The notes under the pieces are model-generated. The model searched no databases, was not told the DNA's origin, and worked only from the letters and a program-made list of their open reading frames with translations. 64,000 nt of DNA, taken from Candidatus Phyllobacterium onerii (GTDB taxonomy: Bacteria; Pseudomonadota; Alphaproteobacteria; Rhizobiales; Rhizobiaceae). The number at the start of each line of letters is the position of its first letter. Within the stretch, counting starts at the first letter, position 1. Below, piece after piece: positions 24,604 to 32,527 of this stretch. The translations under genes and the position numbers were made by a program. Location of the stretch: the NCBI RefSeq assembly GCF_028331445.1, contig NZ_JAQMHX010000002.1:1-64000 (forward strand), read 5' to 3'.

Positions 24604-25833
24604 ATGTTCGAGCTTCTTCTCTGTTCCCTGCTCACGGTGTTCCCGGATTATCTCTATCGCCGCTACGCCCAGGGGAAGCGGATAGGACGCGAGATCACTC
24701 TTTTCACGGTTTGGTATGAATTGCGCTGGGGCATCACTGCGTGCTTGCTGCTGACGGTCTCGTTGATCACGCTGGTGTTTTACTACCACCCCTCGACCAA
24801 GAATGTGACCGCGATATTCCGCACCGTTACCATTCTGCCCGAGACTGTCGGCCGTGTTGCCGAAGTGTTCGTCGGCGTGAATTCCAAGGTCCGAACAGGC
24901 GACCCTCTCTTCAGGCTCGACAGTTCCGAACAGGAGGCAGCGCACGAAACGGCCCAGCGCCAAATCGACGAAACTGTTGCCGAGACCGCCGTGGCACAAA
25001 CCGAACTGGCCGCAGCGGACGGGCTTATCCAACAGGCGCAAGGCGCATACCAGCAGGCGCTGGACGAACTCGCAACCAGGCAGGAGCTCTTGCGGCGCAA
25101 TGCGGACGTCTCGGTTCGGGAGGTTGAGCGCTTGCAGATCACCGCCGACGGCCGGAAGGGTACGCGCGACGCCGCCGTCGCCAACAAACGGACCATCGAG
25201 ACCAAGCTTTCTTCTCTACTTCCCGCCCAGAAGGCGAGTGCGGAAGCAGCTCTCAAACAAGCACAGGTCGAGCTCGACAAAACCCTCGTTCGCGCCGGCG
25301 TCGCGGGAACCGTCCAACAGTTCACGCTCCGACGCGGCGATGTCGTCAACACAATGATACGCCCCGCAGGAATCCTTGTCCCCGAAGGAGCCGGACGGGC
25401 AAGGCTGGTTGCCGGCTTCGGCCAGATCGAGGCGCAGGTGATGAAAAAAGGCATGATTGCGGAGGCCACGTGTATTGGGATGCCGTTCACCATCATTCCC
25501 ATGGTCGTGACCGAAGTCCAGGACGTCATTGCGGCGGGGCAACTGCGGCCAACGGACCAGCTGCTCGATGTGGGGCAGATTGTGCAAGGAGGATCGCTCA
25601 CCGTCTTCCTCGAACCTCTTTTCCCGGGTCAGCTGGACGGGTTGCCCCCAGGCAGCAGCTGCATCGCCAACGCGTACACCAACAACCATGACGCGCTCGC
25701 CGCGCAGGATATCGGCACGTCGCGCTGGGTTTTCCTGCACGTCGTCGACACCGTCGCGATCGTGCATGCGATGATCCTTCGGATGCAGGCGATAATGCTG
25801 CCGGTCCAGACGCTCGTACTCGGCGGCCACTAA
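24604..25833 (+). CDS. HlyD/EmrA-family membrane fusion protein (YibH-like)
   Basis: A 409-residue protein with one N-terminal membrane helix (about 45-63), a biotinyl-lipoyl half-motif (PETVGRVAEVFVGVNSKV), a long coiled coil (about 115-235), the second half-motif (RAGVAGTVQQFTLRRGD) and a beta-barrel domain. Such proteins bridge an inner-membrane transporter and an outer-membrane channel. The N-terminal start with YRRYAQGKRIGREITLFTVWY is typical of the YibH-like subgroup. No transporter gene of the usual kind follows. Directly downstream is a stump of an mscS-type gene (25897), and the matching stump of this gene's end precedes the intact mscS-type gene at 7524. Confidence 0.88.
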   Translation: MFELLLCSLLTVFPDYLYRRYAQGKRIGREITLFTVWYELRWGITACLLLTVSLITLVFYYHPSTKNVTAIFRTVTILPETVGRVAEVFVGVNSKVRTGDPLFRLDSSEQEAAHETAQRQIDETVAETAVAQTELAAADGLIQQAQGAYQQALDELATRQELLRRNADVSVREVERLQITADGRKGTRDAAVANKRTIETKLSSLLPAQKASAEAALKQAQVELDKTLVRAGVAGTVQQFTLRRGDVVNTMIRPAGILVPEGAGRARLVAGFGQIEAQVMKKGMIAEATCIGMPFTIIPMVVTEVQDVIAAGQLRPTDQLLDVGQIVQGGSLTVFLEPLFPGQLDGLPPGSSCIANAYTNNHDALAAQDIGTSRWVFLHVVDTVAIVHAMILRMQAIMLPVQTLVLGGH

Positions 25834-25896
25834 CACTGGTCGATATTGGAAGTCAGGAGAGCACGTCTCGTACGCAAGTTGGCCCTTATGGGATGA

Positions 25897-25925
25897 ATGC
25901 GCATCGCTGCAATCATTCGCCCTCG
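25897..25925 (+). pseudogene. Stump of an mscS-type gene 5' end
   Basis: ATGCGCATCGCTGCAATCAT encodes MRIAAI, matching the MHIAAI start of the channel gene at 7524 (ATGCACATTGCTGCAATCA). The 60 bases between the HlyD stop and this point also resemble the DNA before 7524. The similarity fades after about ten codons. So this locus once had hlyD followed by mscS. Confidence 0.6.
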
Positions 25926-25992
25926 ACCGCTTCTCCATGGCGGACGCGGGCTGTCTACTGGCCCGAATGTCACTGCGAGCTATGTAGTGTCA

Positions 25993-26017
25993 CCTGTAAC
26001 ATACCCGATGTTACAGG
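25993..26017 (+). promoter_or_regulatory. GTTAC-type recurring element, copy d: perfect inverted repeat
   Basis: CCTGTAACAT (25993-26002), five bases, then ATGTTACAGG (26008-26017): a perfect 10-bp inverted repeat, 145 bases before the DUF2092 gene. No U tract, so an operator is more likely than a terminator (TTTTT does follow after GG, which leaves terminator possible). Confidence 0.55.
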
Positions 26018-26162
26018 TTTTTCGGTTCCACAGCGCGTAGGGTAAATCAGGATTGGCGATCGCGTTCCTGATCGAAAGAAGCGTTATCAATGCGTATCCA
26101 AGGGAGTGCGGATCGGGTGGATATCCGACGCACGTGTGATAACCACGGGAGGGCAGAATTCG

Positions 26163-26975
26163 ATGACTATCAAAGCTTGGAAATCTATACGATCCACTGC
26201 CACCGTCCTTACATCGGCCGCGCTGACGCTGATCATAGCGTCCGGGACATTCCCAGGCGCTTCGGCCGGCGAGGCCGACGCCAAGATGATACTTAAGGCG
26301 ATGTCCGATTATGTGGCGGAGCAAAAGGCCATTTCATTCGCCTACGACACCAATTTCGAGGTCGTCACCAAGGACCACCAGAAGCTGCTGCTGGCAAGCT
26401 CGGGCAAAGTGGAAATAGGCCGCCCCGACAAGTTTCGCGCCACGCGTTCCGGAGGTTTTGCCAATGTCGAGACGACGTTCGACGGCAAAACCCTGACGAT
26501 GCTTGCCAAAGAGGACAACATGTACGCTCAGGCCAACGTCCCCGGCACGGTCGACCATCTCATCGACGAACTGCGAAACAAATATCAAAGGCCCGTCCCC
26601 GGCGCTGATCTCCTGCTCACCAATGTCTACGACGAACTGATGCGTGACGTGGTCGACGTGAAGGATCTCGGCAGCGGCGTAATCGGCGGCACTGAATGCG
26701 ACCATCTGGCGTTCCGGGCAAAAGAAGTCGACTGGCAGATATGGATCGCCCAAGGCGAGCACCCCTATCCCTGTCGATACGTCATCACTTCCACGAAAGT
26801 TGATCAGGGACCGCAGTACAGTATCCAGATCAGCGACTGGAAGACGGGCACGGATGTCGTTGCGGAGGATTTCAGCTTCAAGAACGCGACGGATGCCAAG
26901 CAAGTGGACGACCCGAAGAAACTCGTCGATATCGATGAGCTTCCGGATCAATTCGCCGTAGGAGGCACAAAATGA
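26163..26975 (+). CDS. DUF2092-family periplasmic protein
   Basis: A 270-residue product with a signal peptide (cleavage near ASAGEA). It has the DUF2092 layout: MLKAMSDYV-like start (MILKAMSDYVAEQKAISF), GKVEIGRPDKFRATRSGG, the beta-rich middle and GGTECDHLAFRAKEVDWQIW near residue 180. The fold is probably LolA/LppX-like, suggesting lipid or lipoprotein binding; that is inference. ATG 26163 follows GGGAGGG. Its stop overlaps the next ATG (ATGA), so translation of the two is coupled. Copy d of the recurring element lies upstream. Confidence 0.85.
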   Translation: MTIKAWKSIRSTATVLTSAALTLIIASGTFPGASAGEADAKMILKAMSDYVAEQKAISFAYDTNFEVVTKDHQKLLLASSGKVEIGRPDKFRATRSGGFANVETTFDGKTLTMLAKEDNMYAQANVPGTVDHLIDELRNKYQRPVPGADLLLTNVYDELMRDVVDVKDLGSGVIGGTECDHLAFRAKEVDWQIWIAQGEHPYPCRYVITSTKVDQGPQYSIQISDWKTGTDVVAEDFSFKNATDAKQVDDPKKLVDIDELPDQFAVGGTK

Positions 26976-27184
26976 ACGTTCCAAGGAAACTGAAAATCTT
27001 TGTGCTGACCGCCACCGTCGGGTTGTTCGGCCTGGAAGCCGGAACGGAACTTTCAATCCCGGGTGTGTCCAGTTTTGTAACGACCGCCGAGGCCAGGGTT
27101 GGCCGGCCACTCACGCCCGTCAGCGTCGCAGGCGCTGCACGGCGTACGGCAAGGCGATGCGCCGCTGGGGTCTATAACTGTTAG
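26972..27184 (+). CDS. Small exported protein ending in a Cys motif
   Basis: A 70-residue product overlapping the DUF2092 stop by ATGA. It has a signal-type N-terminus, then TTAEARVGRPLTPVSVAGAA and the basic end ARRCAAGVYNC with two Cys and Cys as the last residue. Short proteins with the GRPLTP ... RR ... YNC/YYC ending accompany DUF2092 genes in rhizobia. A decayed relative lies at 17083-17376. Function unknown; coupling suggests that it acts with the DUF2092 protein. Confidence 0.75.
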   Translation: MNVPRKLKIFVLTATVGLFGLEAGTELSIPGVSSFVTTAEARVGRPLTPVSVAGAARRTARRCAAGVYNC

Positions 27185-27290
27185 GCCAACGGGCCACGAC
27201 AAGCACCGCGCCAAAAACTTGAAACATGTCGGCGTTCCTGACGCAATTGCCGTTGTCGCGTCGTTCAAATCACAGCAACAGGAGGAAACC

Positions 27291-27788
27291 ATGCATTTAT
27301 TCGCTCGGACTGCCTTAGCAGTTGCAGCCCTCACCGTTCCATGTACAGCCGCGGAAACCGTCACAAAATATGGCTCGGCGGCCGGTTGGGACATCTATGT
27401 CAAAAGTAGCACAGGTCCGGGCTGCATGATCATGCGGGACAATGCCGACGGCGCAACACAGGTGCAGATAGGCATCGACGCAACAGCCGCCCCGCGCGGC
27501 TATCTGGCGCTCTATTCCAAGAAACCGACAAAGATCACCCCCGGCAAAAAGATCCCCGTCGTGTTCGACGTCGATGGCGAAAAGTACACAGGTGTGGCCA
27601 AGGGACAGGGAATGGAGGGATACGAAGGCGCATTCGTTCCCTTCAACAATCTCGATTTCATCTATGATCTTGCCAAGAAAAAAGCGCTGACGATCACCTC
27701 GAAGGGACACAGAACCGTCGTGGTCGACCTGAGAGGAACCGACAATGCGTTCAAGGCATTGCGCGAATGTCAGGCAGCTCAGAAGTAA
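27291..27788 (+). CDS. Periplasmic hypothetical protein (family shared with 11958-12485)
   Basis: A 165-residue product with a signal peptide (cleavage after TAA or CTAAE). The mature part resembles the product of 11958-12485: GWDIYVKSSTGPGC, MIMRDNADGATQVQIGI, GYLALYSKKP, VVVDLRGTDNAFKALREC. AGGAGG lies six bases before the ATG. It follows the DUF2092 pair by 106 bases on the same strand and may share their transcript. Two Cys at equivalent positions may form a disulfide. No function is known to me. Confidence 0.8.
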   Translation: MHLFARTALAVAALTVPCTAAETVTKYGSAAGWDIYVKSSTGPGCMIMRDNADGATQVQIGIDATAAPRGYLALYSKKPTKITPGKKIPVVFDVDGEKYTGVAKGQGMEGYEGAFVPFNNLDFIYDLAKKKALTITSKGHRTVVVDLRGTDNAFKALRECQAAQK

Positions 27789-28131
27789 TCGGTGACGGGT
27801 TGTATCGCCGGCCCGTGAACGGAATGTCAGGCAATTCAAGCTAGCCAGAACGGTGGGGTGCGTTGAAACTTGCGCCATCGGTCGCAAAGCCTGTCTGCTT
27901 CGGCAAGCTCGCTCGGTGCACATCGGGTTGGCCGTACTTTTGCGGACGACCGACATCAATTTGCGCGACGTCGCTGTATCGTTAGCTTCACCCAACCCGT
28001 CCTGCAGCCGCGACGGTAGTTTGAGATATTTATGGTGGTGCCGCTGCAGATTCTCGACGTTTCGATCGCTCGTACTGCGGCTGCAAGATCACTGCACCTT
28101 TCCTTATATTGCGCTTTCGTCAAAAAAGGAC
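27789..28131. other. Intergenic before the TolB-like regulator
   Basis: The frame of the next gene is open back to 27853, but without a start codon supported by a ribosome binding site before 28198. I see no other gene. Confidence 0.4.
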
Positions 28132-28153
28132 GTAGAATACTGTAGAATACAGG
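28132..28153 (+). promoter_or_regulatory. GTTAC-type element, copy j: direct 10-bp repeats
   Basis: GTAGAATAC, T, GTAGAATAC, AGG: two identical 9-mers with a 10-bp period, aligned with copy d at 14 of 22 positions. It ends 45 bases before the chosen start at 28198. Confidence 0.4.
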
Positions 28154-28197
28154 GACTGGTAAGTGTGCCGGGGTTGCTGTATTCGGGGGAGAACGAC

Positions 28198-29928
28198 GTG
28201 GAGGACGTTGTTCAAGACGGGGCATCGGCACCCACACATGCCGATATGCTTGAGCAACTTGACCGTATCCGGTCGAGCAGTGAATTTGACGTCCCCGAAC
28301 GTGCCCGGCAATTTTTCGCCTACGTTGTTGGCGAGACCGTTGACGGTCGCGCAAACCGAATAAAGGCCTATTCGATCGCAGTCGAGGTTTACGGCAGAAG
28401 CAGTTCGTTTGACCCACAGATCGATCCGGTGGTCCGTATCCAGGCCGGGCTGATCCGGCGGGGACTGGAGCACTACTATCTTGTTGCGGGTCAGAACGAC
28501 CCCATCGTCGTGACGATGCCCAAAGGCGGCTATGTTCCAGTCTTTTCACAACGAACTGAGACACCTCCTTCTGCCCAAGGTTTTGCGGCGACGTATTCAA
28601 AGCAACTCACGGCTGCTTGGAGAGGACCACCACCTTGGATGGGGATCATCCTCGTTGTAGCGGCATTGATGGGTCTGGCCCTCTACGCAGGAGGCTTGTA
28701 CCGCTATGGAGACGGTTTCGGCATCGCCGGCAGGCAGGCGGCGAGCCCCGACGTTCCAAGATTGGTGATCGAACCCTTCGAGGACCTTTCAGGCACTCCC
28801 GATTCGGCGGTCATTGCACAAGGTCTGACGGACGAAGTTATTGGTCAGCTGGCAAAATTCAAGGAGATCGTGGTGGTCGCCGGCACAGGTATCATGTTGG
28901 CCACAGGCGATTCCGAAGCGCTCTTTGCCCTGGAAGGGCGCGTCCGTCTTCACGGCGACAAGCTCCGGCTGAACGCGCGCCTCCTCGATCGAAACAGCGG
29001 ATCGGTAGTCTGGACAAATAATTACGACAGCATCGTCCAGGTTCAGAATCTGCTTCAACTCGAGGCCGACATAGCTCAAGCGGTGGCGACAGCGCTGGCC
29101 CAACCCTACGGAGTAATTTTCCAGACCGATGCTGCCGATCTTGCACAGTCACCGCCTGATGATCTGGAGGCATATAAATGTACGCTGGCGTACTACCGCT
29201 ACCGCTCCAACCTCAACCCCGCAACGCATGCGACCGTTCAGAGTTGCCTGCAGCGGGCAGTCCAACGTTTCCCCAACTATGCGACAGCATGGGCCCTGCT
29301 TTCCTTGACCTATCTCGACGAGCTTCGCTTTCGATACCGTTTGAATTCGACGATCCCTTCGCTTGACGTTGCAACCGACGCGGCAAGGCGGGCCGTGGAA
29401 CTTGACCCACAAAACGTGCGGGCGCTGCAGGCCGAAATGCTCAGTCACTATTTCCGCGGCGAAATTACAGCGGCATTGGAAGTCGGCGCACGAGCTTATT
29501 CGATCAACCCCAATGACACCGAGCTGGCGGGTGAGTATGGATTCAGGCTTGCCTTGTCAGGACAATGGAAGCCGGGATGCAAACTGATCGCTTCGGCTGT
29601 GTCCCGCAATCCGCAGCCGTCGGGGTATTTCGAGTCTGCGCTTGCTGTCTGCGCTTATATCGACAAGGACTACATAACTGCCGAGAGATGGGCGAGACTG
29701 GCGGACGTTCGTGCCAACCCGATTTATCACCTCATACTGACGGCAATTCTCGGGCAGCTCGGCAAAACCGAGGAGGCACGCAGCGAACGGCAATGGCTCG
29801 CAGTCCACGCACCCACCTTCGTCGACAATATTCGCCATGAAGTCGCCGTCCGGGTCATTCGCCGCGAGGATCAGTTGCATTTGCTCGACGGGTTCAAGAA
29901 AGCGGGGCTTTCCATCCCCGACGAGTGA
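28198..29928 (+). CDS. Membrane-anchored TolB-like/TPR protein with adenylate-cyclase-type N-domain
   Basis: A 576-residue protein. Residues about 10-115 form a domain common in proteins annotated as adenylate cyclase (FFAYVVGETVDGRANRIKAY, FDPQIDPVVRIQAGLIRRGL, IVVTMPKGGYVPVF), but no cyclase domain is present. A membrane helix follows (about 145-165), then a TolB/FlgO-like domain (PRLVIEPFEDLSGTPDSAVI) and TPR repeats to the end. The layout suggests a sensor or scaffold with its N-domain inside and TPRs outside. GTG 28198 is chosen since GGGGGAG precedes it. The second gene of this kind, 45109-47112, does have a cyclase domain. Confidence 0.75.
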   Translation: MEDVVQDGASAPTHADMLEQLDRIRSSSEFDVPERARQFFAYVVGETVDGRANRIKAYSIAVEVYGRSSSFDPQIDPVVRIQAGLIRRGLEHYYLVAGQNDPIVVTMPKGGYVPVFSQRTETPPSAQGFAATYSKQLTAAWRGPPPWMGIILVVAALMGLALYAGGLYRYGDGFGIAGRQAASPDVPRLVIEPFEDLSGTPDSAVIAQGLTDEVIGQLAKFKEIVVVAGTGIMLATGDSEALFALEGRVRLHGDKLRLNARLLDRNSGSVVWTNNYDSIVQVQNLLQLEADIAQAVATALAQPYGVIFQTDAADLAQSPPDDLEAYKCTLAYYRYRSNLNPATHATVQSCLQRAVQRFPNYATAWALLSLTYLDELRFRYRLNSTIPSLDVATDAARRAVELDPQNVRALQAEMLSHYFRGEITAALEVGARAYSINPNDTELAGEYGFRLALSGQWKPGCKLIASAVSRNPQPSGYFESALAVCAYIDKDYITAERWARLADVRANPIYHLILTAILGQLGKTEEARSERQWLAVHAPTFVDNIRHEVAVRVIRREDQLHLLDGFKKAGLSIPDE

Positions 29929-29980
29929 CCCACCTGGCCGTGCGAGCCTGCGCAGCCACACGTACCTTCGTCCTGCACTC

Positions 29981-30005
29981 TATGTATATTACACGATGTT
30001 ACGGG
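29981..30005 (+). promoter_or_regulatory. GTTAC-type recurring element, copy e (ppk2)
   Basis: TATATTACACGATGTTACGG, then GTTCTCCCCGGCAG, whose last part also follows the element before the sulfatase gene. It lies about 215 bases before ppk2. Confidence 0.45.
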
Positions 30006-30218
30006 TTCTCCCCGGCAGTGCAGACTATACTTTTCCAGTTGAAACTTGACGCGGTCTTGCTGCCAATGAGCAGTCGGATCAGCAGCGTTTCGTGGAGCAC
30101 TGATGATGATAGTCGCCGCAAGCCAGAGGAGCCTGAGGGGACATCGAGCCAGTTGGCTACCGAGTGATATATCGGCCGCGATAAGAACCCAAATCCCAGA
30201 CGCCGGGAGGATAATGTC

Positions 30219-31052
30219 ATGAACAATCAAAACAACACGTTGCGCGAAGGGGATCCGGTCCAACATGTCGAGCACAAGAAGCTTGGCAAGGACCGCTACA
30301 ACAAGCAAATGAAAAAGCTTCAGATCGAGCTCGCGCATTTGCAGGCGTGGGTGAAGAAATCCGGCGCACGGGTCATCATCCTGTTCGAGGGCCGCGATGC
30401 AGCCGGGAAAGGCGGCATGATCAAACGGATCACGGAGCGGGTAAGCCCGCGCGTGTTCCGCGTCATTGCGCTTCCTTCGCCAAGCGACCGGGAGAAATCG
30501 CAGATCTTCATGCAGCGCTACGTTCAACATTTTCCCGCGGCGGGCGAGATCGTCATCTTCGACAGGAGTTGGTACAACCGGGCAGGTGTTGAGCGAGTCA
30601 TGGGATTCAGTTCTGACAAGGCGGCCCGACGCTTTCTTGAACTAACCCCGCTCTTTGAGTCAGCGATTGTTGAAAGCGGCATCATATTGCTCAAATATTT
30701 CCTGACCGTCGGCGAAGAAGAGCAGGAGCGCCGGTTCCGCCGTCGCATCGACGATCCCTTGCGCCAATGGAAACTCAGTCCGATGGATGTCACGTCGTAT
30801 CAACGCTGGTGGGACTATTCACGCGCTTACGACGAAATGCTGAGGATGACGGACAGCCGCGATGCTCCGTGGTGGCTTGTGCCATCCGACGACAAGGAGC
30901 GCGCGCGCATCAACTGCATTTCGCACATCCTCAAGTCGATCCCTTACGAACGGGTCAAGTTTGACGCGCCGAATCTCGGCAAGCGGCAAAAGCGGCCCAA
31001 CGACTATATCGCGCCAGAGGCTACCCCCGCCGTGGTCCCCGACGTGCTTTGA
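30219..31052 (+). CDS. ppk2: Polyphosphate kinase 2
   Basis: A 277-residue cytosolic kinase of the PPK2 family (one-domain class). Walker A is GRDAAGKGG at residues 58-66, Walker B is DRSWYNR at 115-121, with FEGRD before and the lid region RRIDDPLRQWKLSPMD after. It transfers phosphate between polyphosphate and nucleotides, mostly making GTP or ATP from the diphosphate in class I. GGGAGGA lies upstream of the ATG. The next gene starts 45 bases later and may be co-transcribed. Copy e of the recurring element lies in the leader. Confidence 0.95.
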   Translation: MNNQNNTLREGDPVQHVEHKKLGKDRYNKQMKKLQIELAHLQAWVKKSGARVIILFEGRDAAGKGGMIKRITERVSPRVFRVIALPSPSDREKSQIFMQRYVQHFPAAGEIVIFDRSWYNRAGVERVMGFSSDKAARRFLELTPLFESAIVESGIILLKYFLTVGEEEQERRFRRRIDDPLRQWKLSPMDVTSYQRWWDYSRAYDEMLRMTDSRDAPWWLVPSDDKERARINCISHILKSIPYERVKFDAPNLGKRQKRPNDYIAPEATPAVVPDVL

Positions 31053-31097
31053 AGACGATATCCGTCAAACAACGTCATTCACGAAAGGATCAAGCAG

Positions 31098-31571
31098 ATG
31101 CCAGAGAAAAAAGAACATCTAGATATGAACGCGATGCCTCCAAGCGCAGAGGAAATTCGCAAGGAAGTCATACGGCGTGCAAGGGAGGAAGACGAAAAGC
31201 AGGCGAAAGCAAAGGCAGTACAGGAGAAGAAGGCTACCGACTTCGCCGAAGATTTCCTCAAGAACCATGTCAGCGAGGCAGACGTTCTGGCGGTTCGCCG
31301 GCTTGTGGCAAATGCTGTCCAGGCCGGGAAATTCGAGGCCATGGTCTATAGCTTCTCATCGGATCTTTGTTCGGACAGCGGTCGCGCAATAAACAGCGGC
31401 AGCAAAGACTGGCCGGAGACGCTGCAAGGCAAGGCAAAGGAGTTTTATGAACGCTATCAGCAATTTGCCAAGCCGCAGGGTTTCAAGCTCAAGGCAATGG
31501 TCATCAGCTTCCCCAACGGAATGCCCGGCGATGTCGGCTTTTTCCTGAACTGGGGTTCGGATCGTGTTTGA
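31098..31571 (+). CDS. Hypothetical protein downstream of ppk2
   Basis: A 157-residue soluble product. The first 60 residues are highly charged and probably coiled coil (KEVIRRAREEDEKQAKAKAV). The rest is a compact alpha/beta part with VYSFSSDLCSDSGRAINSG and a C-terminal VISFPNGMPGDVGFFLNWG. AAGGATCAAGCAG precedes the ATG. I recognise it only as a protein type seen in rhizobial genomes. Position suggests co-expression with polyphosphate kinase. Confidence 0.65.
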   Translation: MPEKKEHLDMNAMPPSAEEIRKEVIRRAREEDEKQAKAKAVQEKKATDFAEDFLKNHVSEADVLAVRRLVANAVQAGKFEAMVYSFSSDLCSDSGRAINSGSKDWPETLQGKAKEFYERYQQFAKPQGFKLKAMVISFPNGMPGDVGFFLNWGSDRV

Positions 31572-31608
31572 GGTTGGCGCCGGATAAATCTGGGGGAAGG
31601 AGCCCGCC

Positions 31609-31896
31609 ATGAGGGTATGGGCTTTGTTAATGGTTAGCTTCGCCGCGCAGCCAGTCCATGAGATAACCGCTGCAGACCTAATAGGTGCGGAACAACGCTT
31701 TGCGACAGGGTACATATTCGGAGCCATCGAATATCAAATAGGCATACCAGTTAACGACAATTTCGCCGACCGCCGTAAAGAAATCCGGAAGTGTTTGCTC
31801 GACGGCAAATTCATGTCGGACGCCCTCTATGCCAAGGTGATCACTTCATTCAAAGTCATCCCGCAACACTCCCAAAGAGCGCGGTCGGAGCGATAA
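31609..31896 (+). CDS. Small exported protein, Rap1a/Tai-like
   Basis: A 95-residue product with a short signal-like start (to about residue 20). The body has the pattern FATGYIFGAIEYQIG, a Cys in IRKCLLDGKF, and a final hydrophobic helix, reminiscent of the Rap1a/Tai immunity-like fold (GYxxG after the first helix). GGGGGAAGGAG precedes the ATG. The next gene, 45 bases downstream, is of the same kind. Confidence 0.55.
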   Translation: MRVWALLMVSFAAQPVHEITAADLIGAEQRFATGYIFGAIEYQIGIPVNDNFADRRKEIRKCLLDGKFMSDALYAKVITSFKVIPQHSQRARSER

Positions 31897-31940
31897 TGCA
31901 GGCAGTGAACGATCTTTGCCCAGAAGCCGGGAGGTAAGAA

Positions 31941-32372
31941 ATGCTGACGGCGGCGCATACGAAGAAGGTCAAGGGTGAGAGTTCCAATAAAACGGTCCGT
32001 TCGGATGCATTCCCGGCGGGCAGAATTTCTACAAAGAGCCTGCTCATTCGAATAATCGCTTTGACCCTCCTCCTCGTCGCGAGTTTCGGCAACCTTGCGC
32101 TCGCAGAAGAGCCGACTTTCGCCAAACTTCAGGCAATGTGCAGAGACAGGCAAGATGAGCTGGACCACGGTTTTTGCATCGGGTTCGTTGAAGCTATCGC
32201 GGTGCGTATAGCCAACGAGAACAAACATTGTCAACTTCTTCAGAAGTACATTGACAGCCCCAACGCAAATCTGGCGTTTCCCGAGTTGATCGTCGATCTC
32301 GACCCGCAGGAATATTCCGGTAGCGCCCTCAAATCCGTGGAAAAATTTTTGCTCAACAGGGGGTGCAATTAA
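31941..32372 (+). CDS. Exported protein, Rap1a/Tai-like
   Basis: A 143-residue product. A basic N-terminus of about 30 residues precedes the hydrophobic signal (LIRIIALTLLLVASFGNLALA); a shorter start could exist but none has a better site than AGGTAAGAA before 31941. The mature part has LQAMCRDRQDELDHGFCIGF, i.e. the C-x(9)-C-x-GF pattern of Rap1a/Tai-type proteins, plus two more Cys (HCQLL and the C-terminal GCN). In secretion-system loci such proteins act as immunity factors; no effector is seen here, so the role is open. Confidence 0.65.
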   Translation: MLTAAHTKKVKGESSNKTVRSDAFPAGRISTKSLLIRIIALTLLLVASFGNLALAEEPTFAKLQAMCRDRQDELDHGFCIGFVEAIAVRIANENKHCQLLQKYIDSPNANLAFPELIVDLDPQEYSGSALKSVEKFLLNRGCN

Positions 32373-32468
32373 GTGGTCCGAGATTTGAAGATACTCGTTT
32401 GAATGTCCGTATTGCGCAGATACTAACGAATCGGCACGGTTCCAATTGACGGATTGGAGGGGCAGTTT

Positions 32469-32494
32469 TACCGAACCTGTGTGCTGGTTCGGTA
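32469..32494. promoter_or_regulatory. Perfect 9-bp inverted repeat before the SulP gene
   Basis: TACCGAACC (32469-32477), eight bases, GGTTCGGTA (32486-32494). It ends 33 bases before the SulP start, so an operator is likely, though a leader hairpin is possible. Confidence 0.45.
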
Positions 32495-32527
32495 GCTGCA
32501 TCCACGGACGAACAGGAGCGTTGCGCA

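Noticed and set aside
25993-26024. Inverted repeat with TTTTT three bases after it as a terminator of the hlyD transcript
   Set aside because: The same sequence recurs before other genes where no U tract follows, so a regulatory site is more likely; a double role is not excluded.
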